A DNA stretch of 64,000 bases, taken from positions 1 through 64,000 of the forward strand of contig JAOFOL010000007.1 in the NCBI GenBank assembly GCA_028042835.1. Direction: 5' to 3'. The notes under the pieces are model-generated. The model worked only from the letters and a program-made list of their open reading frames with translations. It was not told the DNA's origin and ran no database searches. How positions within the stretch are numbered: position 1 is the stretch's first letter; every line of letters begins with the position of its first letter. A program made the position numbers and the translations under genes. The stretch is from Opitutales bacterium (GTDB lineage: Bacteria; Verrucomicrobiota; Verrucomicrobiia; Opitutales; Seribacteraceae). Of this stretch, positions 9,757 to 19,971 are shown one piece after another.

Positions 9757-11103
9757 TCAAGAAGCCAAGACCTCTTTCATTTCGCCATTACTGTCCGCAA
9801 AAGAATCCGCTTTTGAGCCAAGCTTTTTTTGGATGGTGACAAATAAATTGGAAAGCGGAGTATTGTTATCAAATTGGAGATACTGTCCGTGCTCGTATCC
9901 CATATTCTTTCCCCCGGCGAGGACAAGCGGATAGTTGGTGTTGTTATGGGTTTTACTGTTACTGCTTCCATAGAGAAGACAGGTATTATCGAGCACTGAT
10001 CCATTGTCTTCCGGCATTTCAGAAAGACGATTAAGCAGGTAGGTAAAGCATCTAGTCTGATAGAGATCCCACTTGCCCTTGTTTTCAGCACCCACTCCTT
10101 TCCCTGCTCCATGGGCAAGACCGTGGGCATCCTTCGGGAAACCAAGAAGAGATGGGAACTTATTGGCGATGGAAATAGCGCCATGCATGCTTGCTAATTG
10201 GTAAGTAATAAAACGGGTGGAGTCAGTCTGAAAGGCAAGAGCAATCAGATCCAACATAGTGTAAATTAATTTTTCCGGTGTCTCATTGTCGGCATCCAGG
10301 CTTAGTCCTTCGGCATTTACTTTTGGTCTGGGGACATCGAGCCATTGTGCAGAACGTTCCACATCCTGTTCGATTTCGCGAACGGAAGTTAGATACTGAT
10401 CGAGTTTGTCCTGGTCTGTCTTGGCTAACTTGCGGTGCATGGATTTTGCCTCGTCAAGTAGAAGATCAAGATGGCTCCCGGTTTGGGTGAGACCCTTTCT
10501 CTGAGCATCAATGGATTCACCACTTAGACCAAAAAGCCTTTCGAAAACGATCGCTGGACGATTGAAGGAAGGAATAGGTTGGCCGGTGTTGGAAAAGGAC
10601 AGAGTATTGGCTCGGGTGGGCATGCCGGTTCCACCATCAGAGGATAGAGCCAAGCTGGAAAACCGTGTTTGTGATCCGAGACGATGGGTGTGTGCCATGA
10701 ACTGATCCAGCGAGATGGAATTTTTCAATCCGTTTGCCTTTAGGCTCATTTCCTCTCCTGTGAGAAATGTGTCGCCGCTGTCATGCCCGCCGATCCTTTT
10801 GACTTTTGGGTGGCAAAGACCGCCGAGTACAGTCACTTGATTACGAAATTTATTGAGTGGTTCCAGTGACTTATTGAAAGTGAAGTTCTTGCCCTCGCCT
10901 TTGGGGAACCAATTCCAATGACTAAATTCACTGTCTTGATTGGGCAGACTGACTCCATACGGAAAATAAATGGAGCAAAATCTTTTGGGCGGTTGGGAGG
11001 AAGATGAACCGGCCAATGATTCCATCCAGGGTAAAGCCATACAAATTCCAGATGCCTTGAGCATGGTCCTTCTATTCATCAATGATTTATCCAAAACTTT
11101 CAT
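9757..11103 (-). CDS. DUF1552 family protein, Tat-exported
   Basis: DUF1552 proteins are PVC/myxobacterial exported proteins of unknown activity that travel with DUF1592-type cytochromes. The 448-residue product has a twin-arginine-like signal (NRRTMLKASG, about residues 9-18), then KRFCSIYFPYG and a central GHDSGDTFLTG region typical of the family. I use the ATG at 11103; an in-frame TTG at 11139 would overlap the upstream gene, and an ATG at 11079 is a further option just before the Arg pair. The DUF1592 gene lies 26 bases upstream, so the two form an operon. The only other DUF1552 gene here is the divergent one at 13716. Confidence 0.88.
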   Translation of the reverse strand: MKVLDKSLMNRRTMLKASGICMALPWMESLAGSSSSQPPKRFCSIYFPYGVSLPNQDSEFSHWNWFPKGEGKNFTFNKSLEPLNKFRNQVTVLGGLCHPKVKRIGGHDSGDTFLTGEEMSLKANGLKNSISLDQFMAHTHRLGSQTRFSSLALSSDGGTGMPTRANTLSFSNTGQPIPSFNRPAIVFERLFGLSGESIDAQRKGLTQTGSHLDLLLDEAKSMHRKLAKTDQDKLDQYLTSVREIEQDVERSAQWLDVPRPKVNAEGLSLDADNETPEKLIYTMLDLIALAFQTDSTRFITYQLASMHGAISIANKFPSLLGFPKDAHGLAHGAGKGVGAENKGKWDLYQTRCFTYLLNRLSEMPEDNGSVLDNTCLLYGSSNSKTHNNTNYPLVLAGGKNMGYEHGQYLQFDNNTPLSNLFVTIQKKLGSKADSFADSNGEMKEVLAS

Positions 11104-11129
11104 GATTTTATGATGTTTTATTCGTGAAT

Positions 11130-13562
11130 TTAATGCCAACGGAAAGTTTCGCTTAGAACAATATTTTTAAGAAGACCCGATAGACGAAATCTGTTTTTAA
11201 CGAATTCATTTTTCAACTCATTTACCAAAATTTCATCTTCCAGGGTTAAAGATCTTCCTAATGCGTAAATAAGAACTTTTGAACAGATGGCATGTGCAAA
11301 CTGATCTTTCCGATGCAAAAGAATAAAATTTTGTAATTCTTCAACTCCATCCACGGGATGATTCCCAGGTAAGATGGTGTCTGAGGTGATTGGCTTTTTG
11401 TGAACAGTTGTTTTTCCTCTCTTGAGTCCGACAGCACTGTATTCTTCCAATGCTATCCCCCATGGGTCCAGTGTTCTGTGGCAATCATTACAGGATTCTT
11501 TCTTTCGATGGAACTCAAGTTGTTCGCGAAGGCTGAGTTTTTCAAAATCCTTCACGCTTTCTTCGATTCCGGGGACATCCGGTGGTGGTGGTTTGGGTGG
11601 GTCGTGGAGGAGCCGGTCGCGAACCCAGACTGCCCGGCGTATTGGATGAGATTCTGCACCGTCCGATCCAGACAAATGAATAGAGGCGTGGCCAAGAATA
11701 CCTCCCACACGGTTTGTTCCTTGGAGGGAAGTTCTTTCGAATCGTTGAGATTTGGGGCCCTCTAAACCATAGTGTTTCGCTAACCGTGCGTTAAGCATAG
11801 TGAAGTCAGCATCGATTATTTTTGTTATTGATTCATCTTTTCTGAAAATTTCCTTAAAAAATTCAAGACTCTCAGCCTGCATGTAAGGTTTCAGTCTATT
11901 ATCAAAATTTTTGTGATATCTCGGGTTAACCGCGACCCGGTCAACTCCGCCCAGATCAAGCCATTGTTTGCTAAATTCTTCGGCAAACCTATTGACCTTC
12001 CGATCGTTCATCATCCTTTGGACTTGTGCGGCAAGAACTTTTGGGTCGTGGAGTTTATCTTCGTCGGCCAGTGCCCGAAGTTCAACATCAGGCATAGAAG
12101 ACCAAATGAAATAGGACAGGCGTGCTGCCAGTTCATGAGTAGAAAGTTTTGAGGGCTTGCTTTCGTTTGGTTTTAGTTCACTCAGGTAGATGAAATTAGT
12201 GGATGCGAGACTGGTGGCGAGGGTCTCTCTGAGAGCATAAATAGACGAGTTCTCATCTCTGCTGATTTTTTTGAAATGCTGAAACCACTTATCACTTGTT
12301 TCGGAATCGACCGGTTTTCTCCAAGCTTTTGTTAAGAACCGGGATATGACGGACTTGGCAGTTCGCTCATTATTCAAATCTTCTTCAGGAAGGATAATTT
12401 GCTGATGAATTTTTGAAGGCCAGGATGAATAGTCGTTGGCGACAAACTCAACTGATTCAATAATGATTTTAGAAAAGTTTGGATCTTCCGGATAGTAGTT
12501 TGTTTTTTTCTTTTTTATCTTCCCTTTCTTATCTTTAGTCTCAGTTATTTTTTCCAATTGTTTGGGAAGAGGATTTCCGTCATCAAGTGAGTTTCTAAAA
12601 GTAAGAACTCCATTGATTTTATCATCAGGAACATTGGCCAGAGTCATTGGAAATAGTTTAGCGTACGAGGAAATTTCGTAAGTTTTCGTTTCATTAGAAT
12701 CTATTTCTACTTCTGGTAGAGATCCCTGAATGTTCAATGTCAGACCTGATACAAAAAAGCCGTAGGAACCTTCGAGGATAGGAGATGGGTAACCAGGATT
12801 TTTTTCGCTGCGTGCCTTAATTCTAATGGTGAACCTTCCTGATTTAGGAGGTTGTTGAAAATTTCCGTGCCAGTAATTTACCCTTCCTAAGCGATGGTCT
12901 GATTTCCCCACATATAATTTGCTGCTAGGGCCGCGGATATTTCCCTTGTTCCATTTTACTTCGGAAACTTTGACTGTTGGTTCCTCCTCCTCATTTAAAA
13001 TTAATTGGAAGGCGTTGCGGGCAGTCTTCAAGTAGTGCTCGATTTGCAGGGAAGACATTCCCAATACTTTTCCGTTGTTTAGAAACCCGTCTGGTGAAAG
13101 AGGGTCTCTTGCTAAGCCATCGACATAATCCATTTTAAATCCCAGCAGATCTTCCATAGTATACTGATATTCAGTCCGGTTTAGCCTTCTGATAACCGCT
13201 TCGCTTTGTTCGCCCTTAATGTCCCGCAAGGCTTTCTCTAGGTTTGAGTCAATCCATTCAGTGATCAATTTTCGTTCTTCCTCGGAAAGAGGATTTTCCT
13301 CCTCGGGAGGCATTTCCCCCAGTTTGATCTGATCCGATGCATCATGCCAAGTCTCGGCAGCAGCTCGGTCCTTTAGAAAGTCGATCGAAAGAGTGTCGAA
13401 ACGCAAATCCCCTTTTTGCTTCTCGGGTCCATGACATTGGATACAATGTTTTTCGAGTATCGGAAGTACTTGGGCTTGATAACTTACTGAGCTAATTTCT
13501 TTTCCCTGAATGGAATGCAGAAAAAATAATGCAAGGAGAAATATCCGATAATATTTAAACAT
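11130..13562 (-). CDS. DUF1592/DUF1588/DUF1585 planctomycete-type cytochrome c protein
   Basis: The 810-residue exported protein contains the multi-domain PVC set. It has an N-terminal PSCyt1 heme motif CIQCH (residues 40-44) with GEMPPEEENP after it, DUF1587 (RRLNRTEYQYTMEDLLG), a carbohydrate-binding-like middle, and DUF1595 (SRFLTKAWRKPVDSE). DUF1592 (LSYFIWSSMPDVELRALADE), DUF1588 (VGGILGHASIHLSGSDG) and DUF1585 follow, with a second motif CNDCH. Two covalent hemes are therefore likely. The ATG at 13562 is preferred over 13571 because AAGGA (complement of 13572-13576) lies 9 bases ahead of it but directly abuts the other. The DUF1552 partner follows 26 bases later. The role is presumed extracytoplasmic electron transfer or polymer oxidation; the substrate is unknown. 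Confidence 0.9.
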   Translation of the reverse strand: MFKYYRIFLLALFFLHSIQGKEISSVSYQAQVLPILEKHCIQCHGPEKQKGDLRFDTLSIDFLKDRAAAETWHDASDQIKLGEMPPEEENPLSEEERKLITEWIDSNLEKALRDIKGEQSEAVIRRLNRTEYQYTMEDLLGFKMDYVDGLARDPLSPDGFLNNGKVLGMSSLQIEHYLKTARNAFQLILNEEEEPTVKVSEVKWNKGNIRGPSSKLYVGKSDHRLGRVNYWHGNFQQPPKSGRFTIRIKARSEKNPGYPSPILEGSYGFFVSGLTLNIQGSLPEVEIDSNETKTYEISSYAKLFPMTLANVPDDKINGVLTFRNSLDDGNPLPKQLEKITETKDKKGKIKKKKTNYYPEDPNFSKIIIESVEFVANDYSSWPSKIHQQIILPEEDLNNERTAKSVISRFLTKAWRKPVDSETSDKWFQHFKKISRDENSSIYALRETLATSLASTNFIYLSELKPNESKPSKLSTHELAARLSYFIWSSMPDVELRALADEDKLHDPKVLAAQVQRMMNDRKVNRFAEEFSKQWLDLGGVDRVAVNPRYHKNFDNRLKPYMQAESLEFFKEIFRKDESITKIIDADFTMLNARLAKHYGLEGPKSQRFERTSLQGTNRVGGILGHASIHLSGSDGAESHPIRRAVWVRDRLLHDPPKPPPPDVPGIEESVKDFEKLSLREQLEFHRKKESCNDCHRTLDPWGIALEEYSAVGLKRGKTTVHKKPITSDTILPGNHPVDGVEELQNFILLHRKDQFAHAICSKVLIYALGRSLTLEDEILVNELKNEFVKNRFRLSGLLKNIVLSETFRWH

Positions 13563-13715
13563 CGATTGCATTCCTTACTATCTGAAATTGAAAGTCTTCA
13601 ATAAAGTATAAAGAAGAAAAAATAAGATTTTTATAAGTGAGGTTGATATAAAAAATATTAAAATAAAGGTATTAAAGTAGTGATATTTTCTATTAGCCTT
13701 ATATTATTAAAAGTA
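13563..13715. promoter_or_regulatory. Divergent intergenic region between two DUF1592/DUF1552 pairs
   Basis: This AT-rich stretch of about 150 bases separates two oppositely transcribed gene pairs and must hold both promoters. On the minus strand TATACT (complement of 13605-13610) is a possible -10 element, but no good -35 hexamer stands at the right distance. On the plus strand TTGATA and TATTAA hexamers are present with a spacer too long for a standard sigma-70 promoter. I see no clear operator palindrome. Confidence 0.45.
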
Positions 13716-15035
13716 ATGAAGTTTAATCGAAGAGATACCATCAGGCAGTTAGCTCTGGGTGCGGGTGCCGCTTTTTCTGGGGCATTATTCCCCCATTCTG
13801 CTTTTGCCTCCGTTTCCGGTTCCGCTCCCAAGCGGGTAATTTTCTTTCTTCAGAACCAAGGATTTGAGCCGGGTACCTGCATTCCGGATGGGATGAAAAA
13901 CAGTGGATCCCTGTCCAAGGCCAAGTTGCCTGAGCCGATCGAGGCTCTCGAACCTTTTAAGGAGCGGTTGCATATTATCAACGGTTTGCATGGTAAGCAT
14001 ACCAGCCCGGCGCATAGTCCTTTTTTCGGAGCTTTAGGTGGGTATCGTGGAAGTGATGGTGTGCCTCCAGGCGGACCGACAGTCGATTATGAATTGAGTA
14101 AAGTGCTACCTCAGACTTTATTGCCCCATCTTTGCATCGGGATGGATTCCATTGAGAATATGCGGGCCAAGCCTACCGTGGCGAATCTTTCTGCCAGTGG
14201 AGCTGGTCAACCAATCTTTATGCATTCCAATCCCAATCATTTATACCAACTTTTATATGGCGGTATTTCAGAGGGAGATATTCGTAATCAGCATGAAGCA
14301 AGATCCTCCATGCTGGAAAGAATTGAAAGTATGGCATCCACGGAAGGTCAACAACTTCCTTTACAAGAGAAACAAAGGTACGATCAGTATGTTCGTGGAT
14401 TCGAGGATATGAATGGTTTGCGTGATCGGTTGGCTCAAGTTTCAGGGCATTTGAAGAAATTTGCTCCCAAAGTTGATGAAAGATACACCAATCCGGAATT
14501 TGAAACCGATTGGCACGACACACTCTTAGACCTTGGTATTTCTGCACTTAAGTCGGGTACTACGAACACATTGACCATCGGTTCCGGCCGAGGGGAAATC
14601 TTTGGCGCCTGGAAAGGGTTAGGAATCGAGCAACAGGGGCATAACCTTGGGCATATGAAGCAAAAGGATAATCCGATATGGATCAAGATTCGCCAGTACA
14701 ACTCCCGGATGCTGGTTAAGCTAATGGAGCAGTTAGAAAGTGTTCCTGAAGGCAGTGGCTCCATGATGGATAACACTTTGATTGTCTACACTAGCAATAA
14801 TGCCGATAAACAGCACACCAATGGTGCGAACTGGCCGGTCATGTTGCTGGGGAATTGTGGCGGTGCTTTCAAATCGGGTTGCTTCACTCAACTGGATGGG
14901 ACGCGACCCATCAATGCCCTCTATAATTCAATTATGCGGGTATCCGGTGTGGAGGGTGATCGGTTCAACATGACCGAGGCGATGGCCAAAAAGTACGATT
15001 CCAGTACCGGTCCAATTACGCAAATTCTGTCTTAA
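13716..15035 (+). CDS. DUF1552 family protein, Tat-exported
   Basis: The ATG at 13716 gives a product of 439 residues beginning [17 protein letters not shown], a twin-arginine signal; an in-frame GTG at 13680 would add twelve hydrophobic residues and is less likely. DUF1552 features are [15 protein letters not shown] after the signal, [20 protein letters not shown], and a C-terminal [18 protein letters not shown] segment. It is only distantly similar to the DUF1552 protein at 9757, so the two pairs are old paralogues rather than a recent duplication. The DUF1592-type gene follows after 2 bases, arguing for translational coupling. Function is unknown beyond the recurrent link with heme proteins. 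Confidence 0.88.
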   Translation: MKFNRRDTIRQLALGAGAAFSGALFPHSAFASVSGSAPKRVIFFLQNQGFEPGTCIPDGMKNSGSLSKAKLPEPIEALEPFKERLHIINGLHGKHTSPAHSPFFGALGGYRGSDGVPPGGPTVDYELSKVLPQTLLPHLCIGMDSIENMRAKPTVANLSASGAGQPIFMHSNPNHLYQLLYGGISEGDIRNQHEARSSMLERIESMASTEGQQLPLQEKQRYDQYVRGFEDMNGLRDRLAQVSGHLKKFAPKVDERYTNPEFETDWHDTLLDLGISALKSGTTNTLTIGSGRGEIFGAWKGLGIEQQGHNLGHMKQKDNPIWIKIRQYNSRMLVKLMEQLESVPEGSGSMMDNTLIVYTSNNADKQHTNGANWPVMLLGNCGGAFKSGCFTQLDGTRPINALYNSIMRVSGVEGDRFNMTEAMAKKYDSSTGPITQILS

Positions 15036-15037
15036 CT

Positions 15038-17618
15038 GTGTTCGGCAGAAGCACTTTATTGGCATTTGCCATACTGGTTATCCCTAGCCTGCGGGGAAAA
15101 CCTTTCGTACCCGGTGAAATCATTCGTGGTGACTTTAAGCAAATTGGCGAATTGTTTTTGGAAAACCATTGTTTTGATTGCCATGATGATGAAACGAAGG
15201 AGGCCGATCTAAACCTTTTGGATCTTGGACCGGTGGACGAAATTAATGCCGCGGTTTGGAAATCGGTTTGGGCACAGGTCGCCATGGGCGAAATGCCCCC
15301 CCCCGAACAAATCTCAGCCCAAGATCACGGAACGTCTCAAATTCTCGGATTGGGTAGTTCAGGAGTTAAGAGAGGAAATGAAGGAGAAGGGTGGCTTCAA
15401 GGCGAACCTCGATCCCAAAAAGGCAAACTATCTCGAACATGATCTGCTCTTTGGCGAACTACCCAATGACATTAAGCTTAAACCTACCTCTTCTTCCTCT
15501 CGAATTTGGCGGATCACTCCACAGGAGCACATAACACGACTCAATGAACTGATTAACATGGAGCCCGCATTTAATCCTTCCAAACCTGGAGTGCGAACAC
15601 GGGGTGATTTCGTACCCACCAACCATGGCGGAGAACTTAAGCTTTATTTCGGGACGGACCGTATTATCAGATGGGAGGGTGGAACGGTTGCCTACCAAAC
15701 TGCGGTGAAGAGTGTGCCTGTGGTACTGTCATCGAACCGGAAGCATGGATTTGAAAATTATGCTGACTTTTATTCAGTTAACAGTTCCGAAGCCACTCAG
15801 ATCCTGAATAAGGCGGAGGACATCCTGAAATACATGGCTTACGGTCCAATGAGCTTGGTTGAATTTCCCGAGCAAATAACCGACAATCCTAAAACCTACG
15901 ATGCGGTAAAACCGAAGGAAGACCTACGTGGCTTACCCTCTGCAATTGTTTATAATACTAAAGTCGTTCGTCCGATTACTCCTGTCTATGATTTAATGAG
16001 ACAGGAAAAATTTACGGAGGATTCGATTCGAAAAACTATTACCTTTCTTTTTGAAGTACTGACTTTCCGTCCGCCGTCGGAAAAAGAAGTTTCGGAATAT
16101 CTGCAAATTGTTAACGAATCCATTAAAAAAATTGGGCGTGAACAGGGTGCATTTATGGGACTTTCTTCAATCTTTCTGGATCGTGATGCTCTTTTTCGCC
16201 CTGAACTCGCAAAAGAGGGAAAAGCGGACAAACACGGACGAGTCATGTTGCAGGATTGGGAACTTGGATTGGCGGTAAATCATGCTCTTAGTTACATCAG
16301 ACCTGATGAGAAATTGAGGGACGCAATTGTCCAAGGAAGAATGAGAACCCGCTCCGATGTGCGCCGTGAAGTTTCACGAATGTTGGATGACGACTCCATC
16401 CGCAAGCCCCGGGTTCTTCGTTTCTTCCGGGACTTCTTTGATTATGATCTGAGCGGGTATATTTGTAAGGATCAAAAAGCTCTTGCCAGCACTGGAACTT
16501 CCGCCAGAGACAACGCTTACTTTCGTGCCATGTTTGATGCCACTGCCAGCACGGATCGTTTAATTGAATTGATTTTAGCTGATGACAAAGAGGTACTGAA
16601 AGAATTATTGACGACTCAAAAAGTGGTTCATACAGGAAATGATCGATCGCTGTTCGGAAGAAGGTATACCAAGAAAGAGCAGAAAAATGCTCAAGAGGAA
16701 AAGAAAAGGGCTGAAGAATTAGCCACATTGGAAATTGCCGAAGAACGAAAGATCCTAACGAAAGAAGTCAATAAGCTGGAGGGTCAGGCCAAGGCCAATG
16801 AGAGCGATAAAGCACTTAAGAAAACGTTGGCCAGTAAGCAAAAAGAGCTTAAAGCCTTAATCAAAAAGATGACAGGCATGAAAAGAAAGGCCGGGGCAAG
16901 TGTGAATACGAATATCGAAGAAGCGAATTTTTCCGGCAAGCAAATCTTTGCCCGAGTGAGCCGGCGCTCCTTTGGCAATGGATCGATGAAGCCGGAAAGA
17001 AACTTGTCGACGGTACCCGAAGGTCAGAGATTGGGAATACTAACTCATCCAAGCTGGCTGGTCTCGCATTCTGATGCCATGGACAACCACGCGATTCATC
17101 GAGGAATATGGGTCAGGGAGAGATTGCTTGGCGGTGGTATTCCCGATGTACCGATCACAGTGGATGCTCAGCTTCCTGACGAACCTGGAACTACTTTACG
17201 GGAACGCATGCGGGTAACCCGGGAAAAGTATTGCTGGAGTTGTCACGAGAAAATGGACCCTCTTGGACTCCCTTTTGAGATGTACAACCATGCGGGAATC
17301 TATCGCACCACCGAGTTTGAAAAACCGGTTGATGCAAAAGGGGAAATTATCGACTCCGGCGACCCTTCTTTGGACGGACCAGTTGCCAGCGCTCTCGAGA
17401 TGATCGATAAACTGGCCAACAGTGAACGTGTCGAGCAGGTGTTTGTGCGTCATGCCTTCCGTTTCTGGATGGGGCGCAATGAGACCCTTCATGATCGCCC
17501 GGTTTTACAGGCGGCCCATAAGGCTTACCGGGAAAGTGGCGGAAGCATGAAAGCCCTGATTCTTTCCTTGGTCACTTCGGATGCGTTTTTATTTCGCAAA
17601 CAAAATATCCTAAATTAA
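15038..17618 (+). CDS. DUF1592/DUF1588-type PVC cytochrome c protein, interrupted by a frameshift
   Basis: Two overlapping frames together make one protein of about 859 residues. Frame A runs from a GTG at 15038 and carries a signal peptide and the PSCyt1 heme motif CFDCH (residues 45-49) up to MGEMPP. Frame B continues with [19 protein letters not shown], the expected continuation, through DUF1592/DUF1588 regions, a second heme motif [12 protein letters not shown] and DUF1585 to 17618. They meet in a run of nine C at 15296-15304; eight C would restore one frame. Residues coded by about 16670-16880 form a charged coiled coil, unusual for the family. Either a sequencing or assembly error, a real mutation, or slippage explains the break. 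It follows its DUF1552 partner by 2 bases. Confidence 0.8.
15296..15304 (+). other. C9 homopolymer at the frameshift point
   Basis: Nine consecutive C residues stand where the N-terminal frame (PPPEQ) and the C-terminal frame (PPPNKSQP) cross. Loss of one C joins the frames; as written the upstream frame ends at 15442 with a tail unlike the family. Homopolymers of this length are prone both to sequencing error and to true slippage. Confidence 0.85.
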
Positions 17619-17641
17619 ATTTTTCTTATTTTGGTTAGTGC

Positions 17642-19108
17642 ATGAATTTTAGAATTTCTCTCTTTTTCTTGATAGGGTGTATAGCTCAACAAGATAATAT
17701 TTCTGCTTACACAACAATCAAGGAAGAGAGTTCCTACGCCGACCCTCCGACTGGCGACTGGGTGACCAATGGTGTTATCACTCCCTTGGATCAAAAGATG
17801 GTTAACTTTTATGTTCGTAATGCAGATGGAGCGATCGAGGTTTTGCTCGAGGATAATGTCCAAATCGGTTTGCAATCCCGTGTGCGAAGAGGCGGATTCG
17901 AAGCACGAAGGATTGAGTTTAAAATGGGAGATAAACAATTTTCCTATGACTTGCCTCAGAATTTATATGTTAAACGAACCTTCAAGGATGCAGAAGCGAT
18001 CAGGAAGTGGGAAGAGCGGGGAAGGCGTCCAATCATGGACGGAAAACTTTATATAGCTCCAATCCCCGACCAATTACCAACCCCTGCGAAGCCGTGGATA
18101 GCAGGAAGATTTATTCGTGAAAACAGTCGTTTTATGGATGTGCAGATTGGTGATGCAATCTACCAAATCGGCACCCAGGGTCATGATGGACAGCACCGGA
18201 TTATGGGACTTCTGAGTCAGAAAGATATCAAACCCTTTGTTCAGCAGGCTTTCGTTCACGGAAAGATGGAAGGAAATGTTTTTCATGCAAGTGAAGTCTG
18301 CTTACGGATGCTCGAGGACTCTAAAAATCAGGATGATCCAAAACTTGGCCGGTACCTTTTCATCGGAGATTCGATTTCCGGAAATTATGACAAAGCTCTT
18401 CGCACTGCATTGATGGGAAAACTGAATATCTATCATCCTCCCACTAATTGCGGTCCAGTCCGCAAGGGCGTGGAAAATATTGTGCAGTGGCTAGGAGCTT
18501 ATGACCAACCCGGACTGGGGTGGGATGTGATCAGTTTTAATTTTGGTCAGTGGGATTCAGCTAATACCAAGGCTCGTTATCAGGAAGATTTGGAGAAAGT
18601 GATTGCAGAATTGAAGAAAACCAAGGCAAAACTGATCTTTGTCACCACGACTCCGATTCCCGGTGGATATCCTCCCCCTGGTGAACTGGGACCCGATAAT
18701 AAGGCAACCGGGCGAGTACAGAAAACCATGGAGCGATTCATCAACCCATGGGCACTGGAAGTGATGAGCCGGCATCCGGAGATCGCGATTTGTGATCAAC
18801 ATGCCCTCATTTCCAACGAAAAGTTTTATTCCACCTGGTTGAAAAAAGCTGGGTTTCATAAGAAAGGGGAAAACAATCCCTACGGAGATCTGCATATTGG
18901 GGGCTTACTGGGTGAACCTGTTGGCAGGCAATTAGCCCGTAAGGTATTGGATGTTTTGGGACGGGAGGAGGAACCTCTCAGTCCTCATGGACTGGTGTCC
19001 AATGATTTGGATCCGAGACGACAGCGTTCCGCCACAAAGGATATCGATGTTGACGATTTTTCTGACCTATTGGAAAGCGATCAAAGATTGCGCAAATATC
19101 GGCGTTGA
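17642..19108 (+). CDS. SGNH/GDSL-type hydrolase with N-terminal extension
   Basis: The 488-residue exported protein has a short signal peptide, an uncharacterised region of about 200 residues, then an SGNH hydrolase domain. Block I is FIGDSISGNY with the GDS at residues 242-244, block III is NFGQWD (a Gln replaces the usual Asn-Asp pattern), and block V is DLHIGG giving the Asp/His pair. Such enzymes are usually esterases that remove acetyl or other acyl groups from glycans; the substrate here is unknown. The N-terminal region contains a charged, possibly beta-rich segment. The gene starts 23 bases after the DUF1592-type gene and may be co-transcribed with it. Confidence 0.8.
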   Translation: MNFRISLFFLIGCIAQQDNISAYTTIKEESSYADPPTGDWVTNGVITPLDQKMVNFYVRNADGAIEVLLEDNVQIGLQSRVRRGGFEARRIEFKMGDKQFSYDLPQNLYVKRTFKDAEAIRKWEERGRRPIMDGKLYIAPIPDQLPTPAKPWIAGRFIRENSRFMDVQIGDAIYQIGTQGHDGQHRIMGLLSQKDIKPFVQQAFVHGKMEGNVFHASEVCLRMLEDSKNQDDPKLGRYLFIGDSISGNYDKALRTALMGKLNIYHPPTNCGPVRKGVENIVQWLGAYDQPGLGWDVISFNFGQWDSANTKARYQEDLEKVIAELKKTKAKLIFVTTTPIPGGYPPPGELGPDNKATGRVQKTMERFINPWALEVMSRHPEIAICDQHALISNEKFYSTWLKKAGFHKKGENNPYGDLHIGGLLGEPVGRQLARKVLDVLGREEEPLSPHGLVSNDLDPRRQRSATKDIDVDDFSDLLESDQRLRKYRR

Positions 19109-19213
19109 TTATTACCTGGGTTTGTACTCAAAGGGTTCAACTCTTTTTAAAATCAGTTCATTAATGTCGCTTTTTCCTAGGCATAAAACATTTCACGGGC
19201 TAGATATATTGTA

Positions 19214-19945
19214 ATGAAAACGCACAAGAACTTGTTCATATTCTCTCTATCTCTTTTTACTTTTTCTGCATTTGCAGAAAGTGCAAAACAAGATTCATCC
19301 CTCCCACCGGTAGTGACCCCCGGAGTTTACGGAAATCCTGATAAAGTGGGGAAGGCACCATCTGATGCCATCGTACTTTTTGATGGAACGAACTTTAATC
19401 TTTGGGAGAGCACAAAGGGAGGGGAAGTGAAATGGAAATTGATTGATGGCGCCATGGAAGTGGTTCGTGGTACCGGTACGATTCAGACAAAAAAGAAGCT
19501 CGGGTATGGCCAGTATCATGTGGAGTGGCGGACTCCAGACGAAGTAAAAGGTTCCGGGCAGGGTCGGGGGAATTCAGGCTTTTTCCCATTGGGAGGCCCC
19601 GAAGTTCAGGTTCTGGATTCGTACAAAAATTCTACTTATTCTCATGGTCAGGCAGGATCTATCTATAACCGCTACCCTCCCTTGGTTAATGCATGCCGGG
19701 CTCCTGGTGTGTGGCAGACCTATGATGTGATTGTACATGCCCCGGTTCAAGATAAGGAGGGGAAATACATTCGTAAAAGTGCTTACACAGTTTTGCATAA
19801 CGGCGTTCTGATCCAAGACAATATGGAAGTGGGAGGAAGCAAGGGAAAGACCGGTAACCTTAGGCTCCAGGATCATGGGAATCCGGTACGTTATCGAAAT
19901 ATCTGGCATCGTCCATACCGGGATCCTCTTCCCATGAAGAAATAG
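19214..19945 (+). CDS. DUF1080 (3-keto-disaccharide hydrolase family) protein
   Basis: The 243-residue exported protein has a signal peptide (FTFSAFAES) and a single DUF1080 jelly-roll domain: IVLFDGTNFNLWES at the start, KWKLIDGAMEV, then FPLGGPEVQVLDSY and a C-terminal NPVRYRNIWHRPY. Family members adopt a concanavalin-like fold, and several hydrolyse 3-keto-glycosides produced by sugar oxidoreductases. Length is normal for a stand-alone member. The sulfatase gene starts 26 bases downstream, so the two are probably co-transcribed. A cooperating 3-oxidase is not identified with certainty, but secreted Gfo/Idh/MocA and PVC dehydrogenases are encoded elsewhere in the window. Confidence 0.88.
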   Translation: MKTHKNLFIFSLSLFTFSAFAESAKQDSSLPPVVTPGVYGNPDKVGKAPSDAIVLFDGTNFNLWESTKGGEVKWKLIDGAMEVVRGTGTIQTKKKLGYGQYHVEWRTPDEVKGSGQGRGNSGFFPLGGPEVQVLDSYKNSTYSHGQAGSIYNRYPPLVNACRAPGVWQTYDVIVHAPVQDKEGKYIRKSAYTVLHNGVLIQDNMEVGGSKGKTGNLRLQDHGNPVRYRNIWHRPYRDPLPMKK

Positions 19946-19971
19946 TATTACCTTTATATAAAATATAAAAA

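Noticed and set aside
15225-15300. Start of a separate gene in the second frame ahead of the C9 tract
   Set aside because: The residues before the tract in that frame do not match the family while those of the other frame do, so it is one frameshifted gene, not two.
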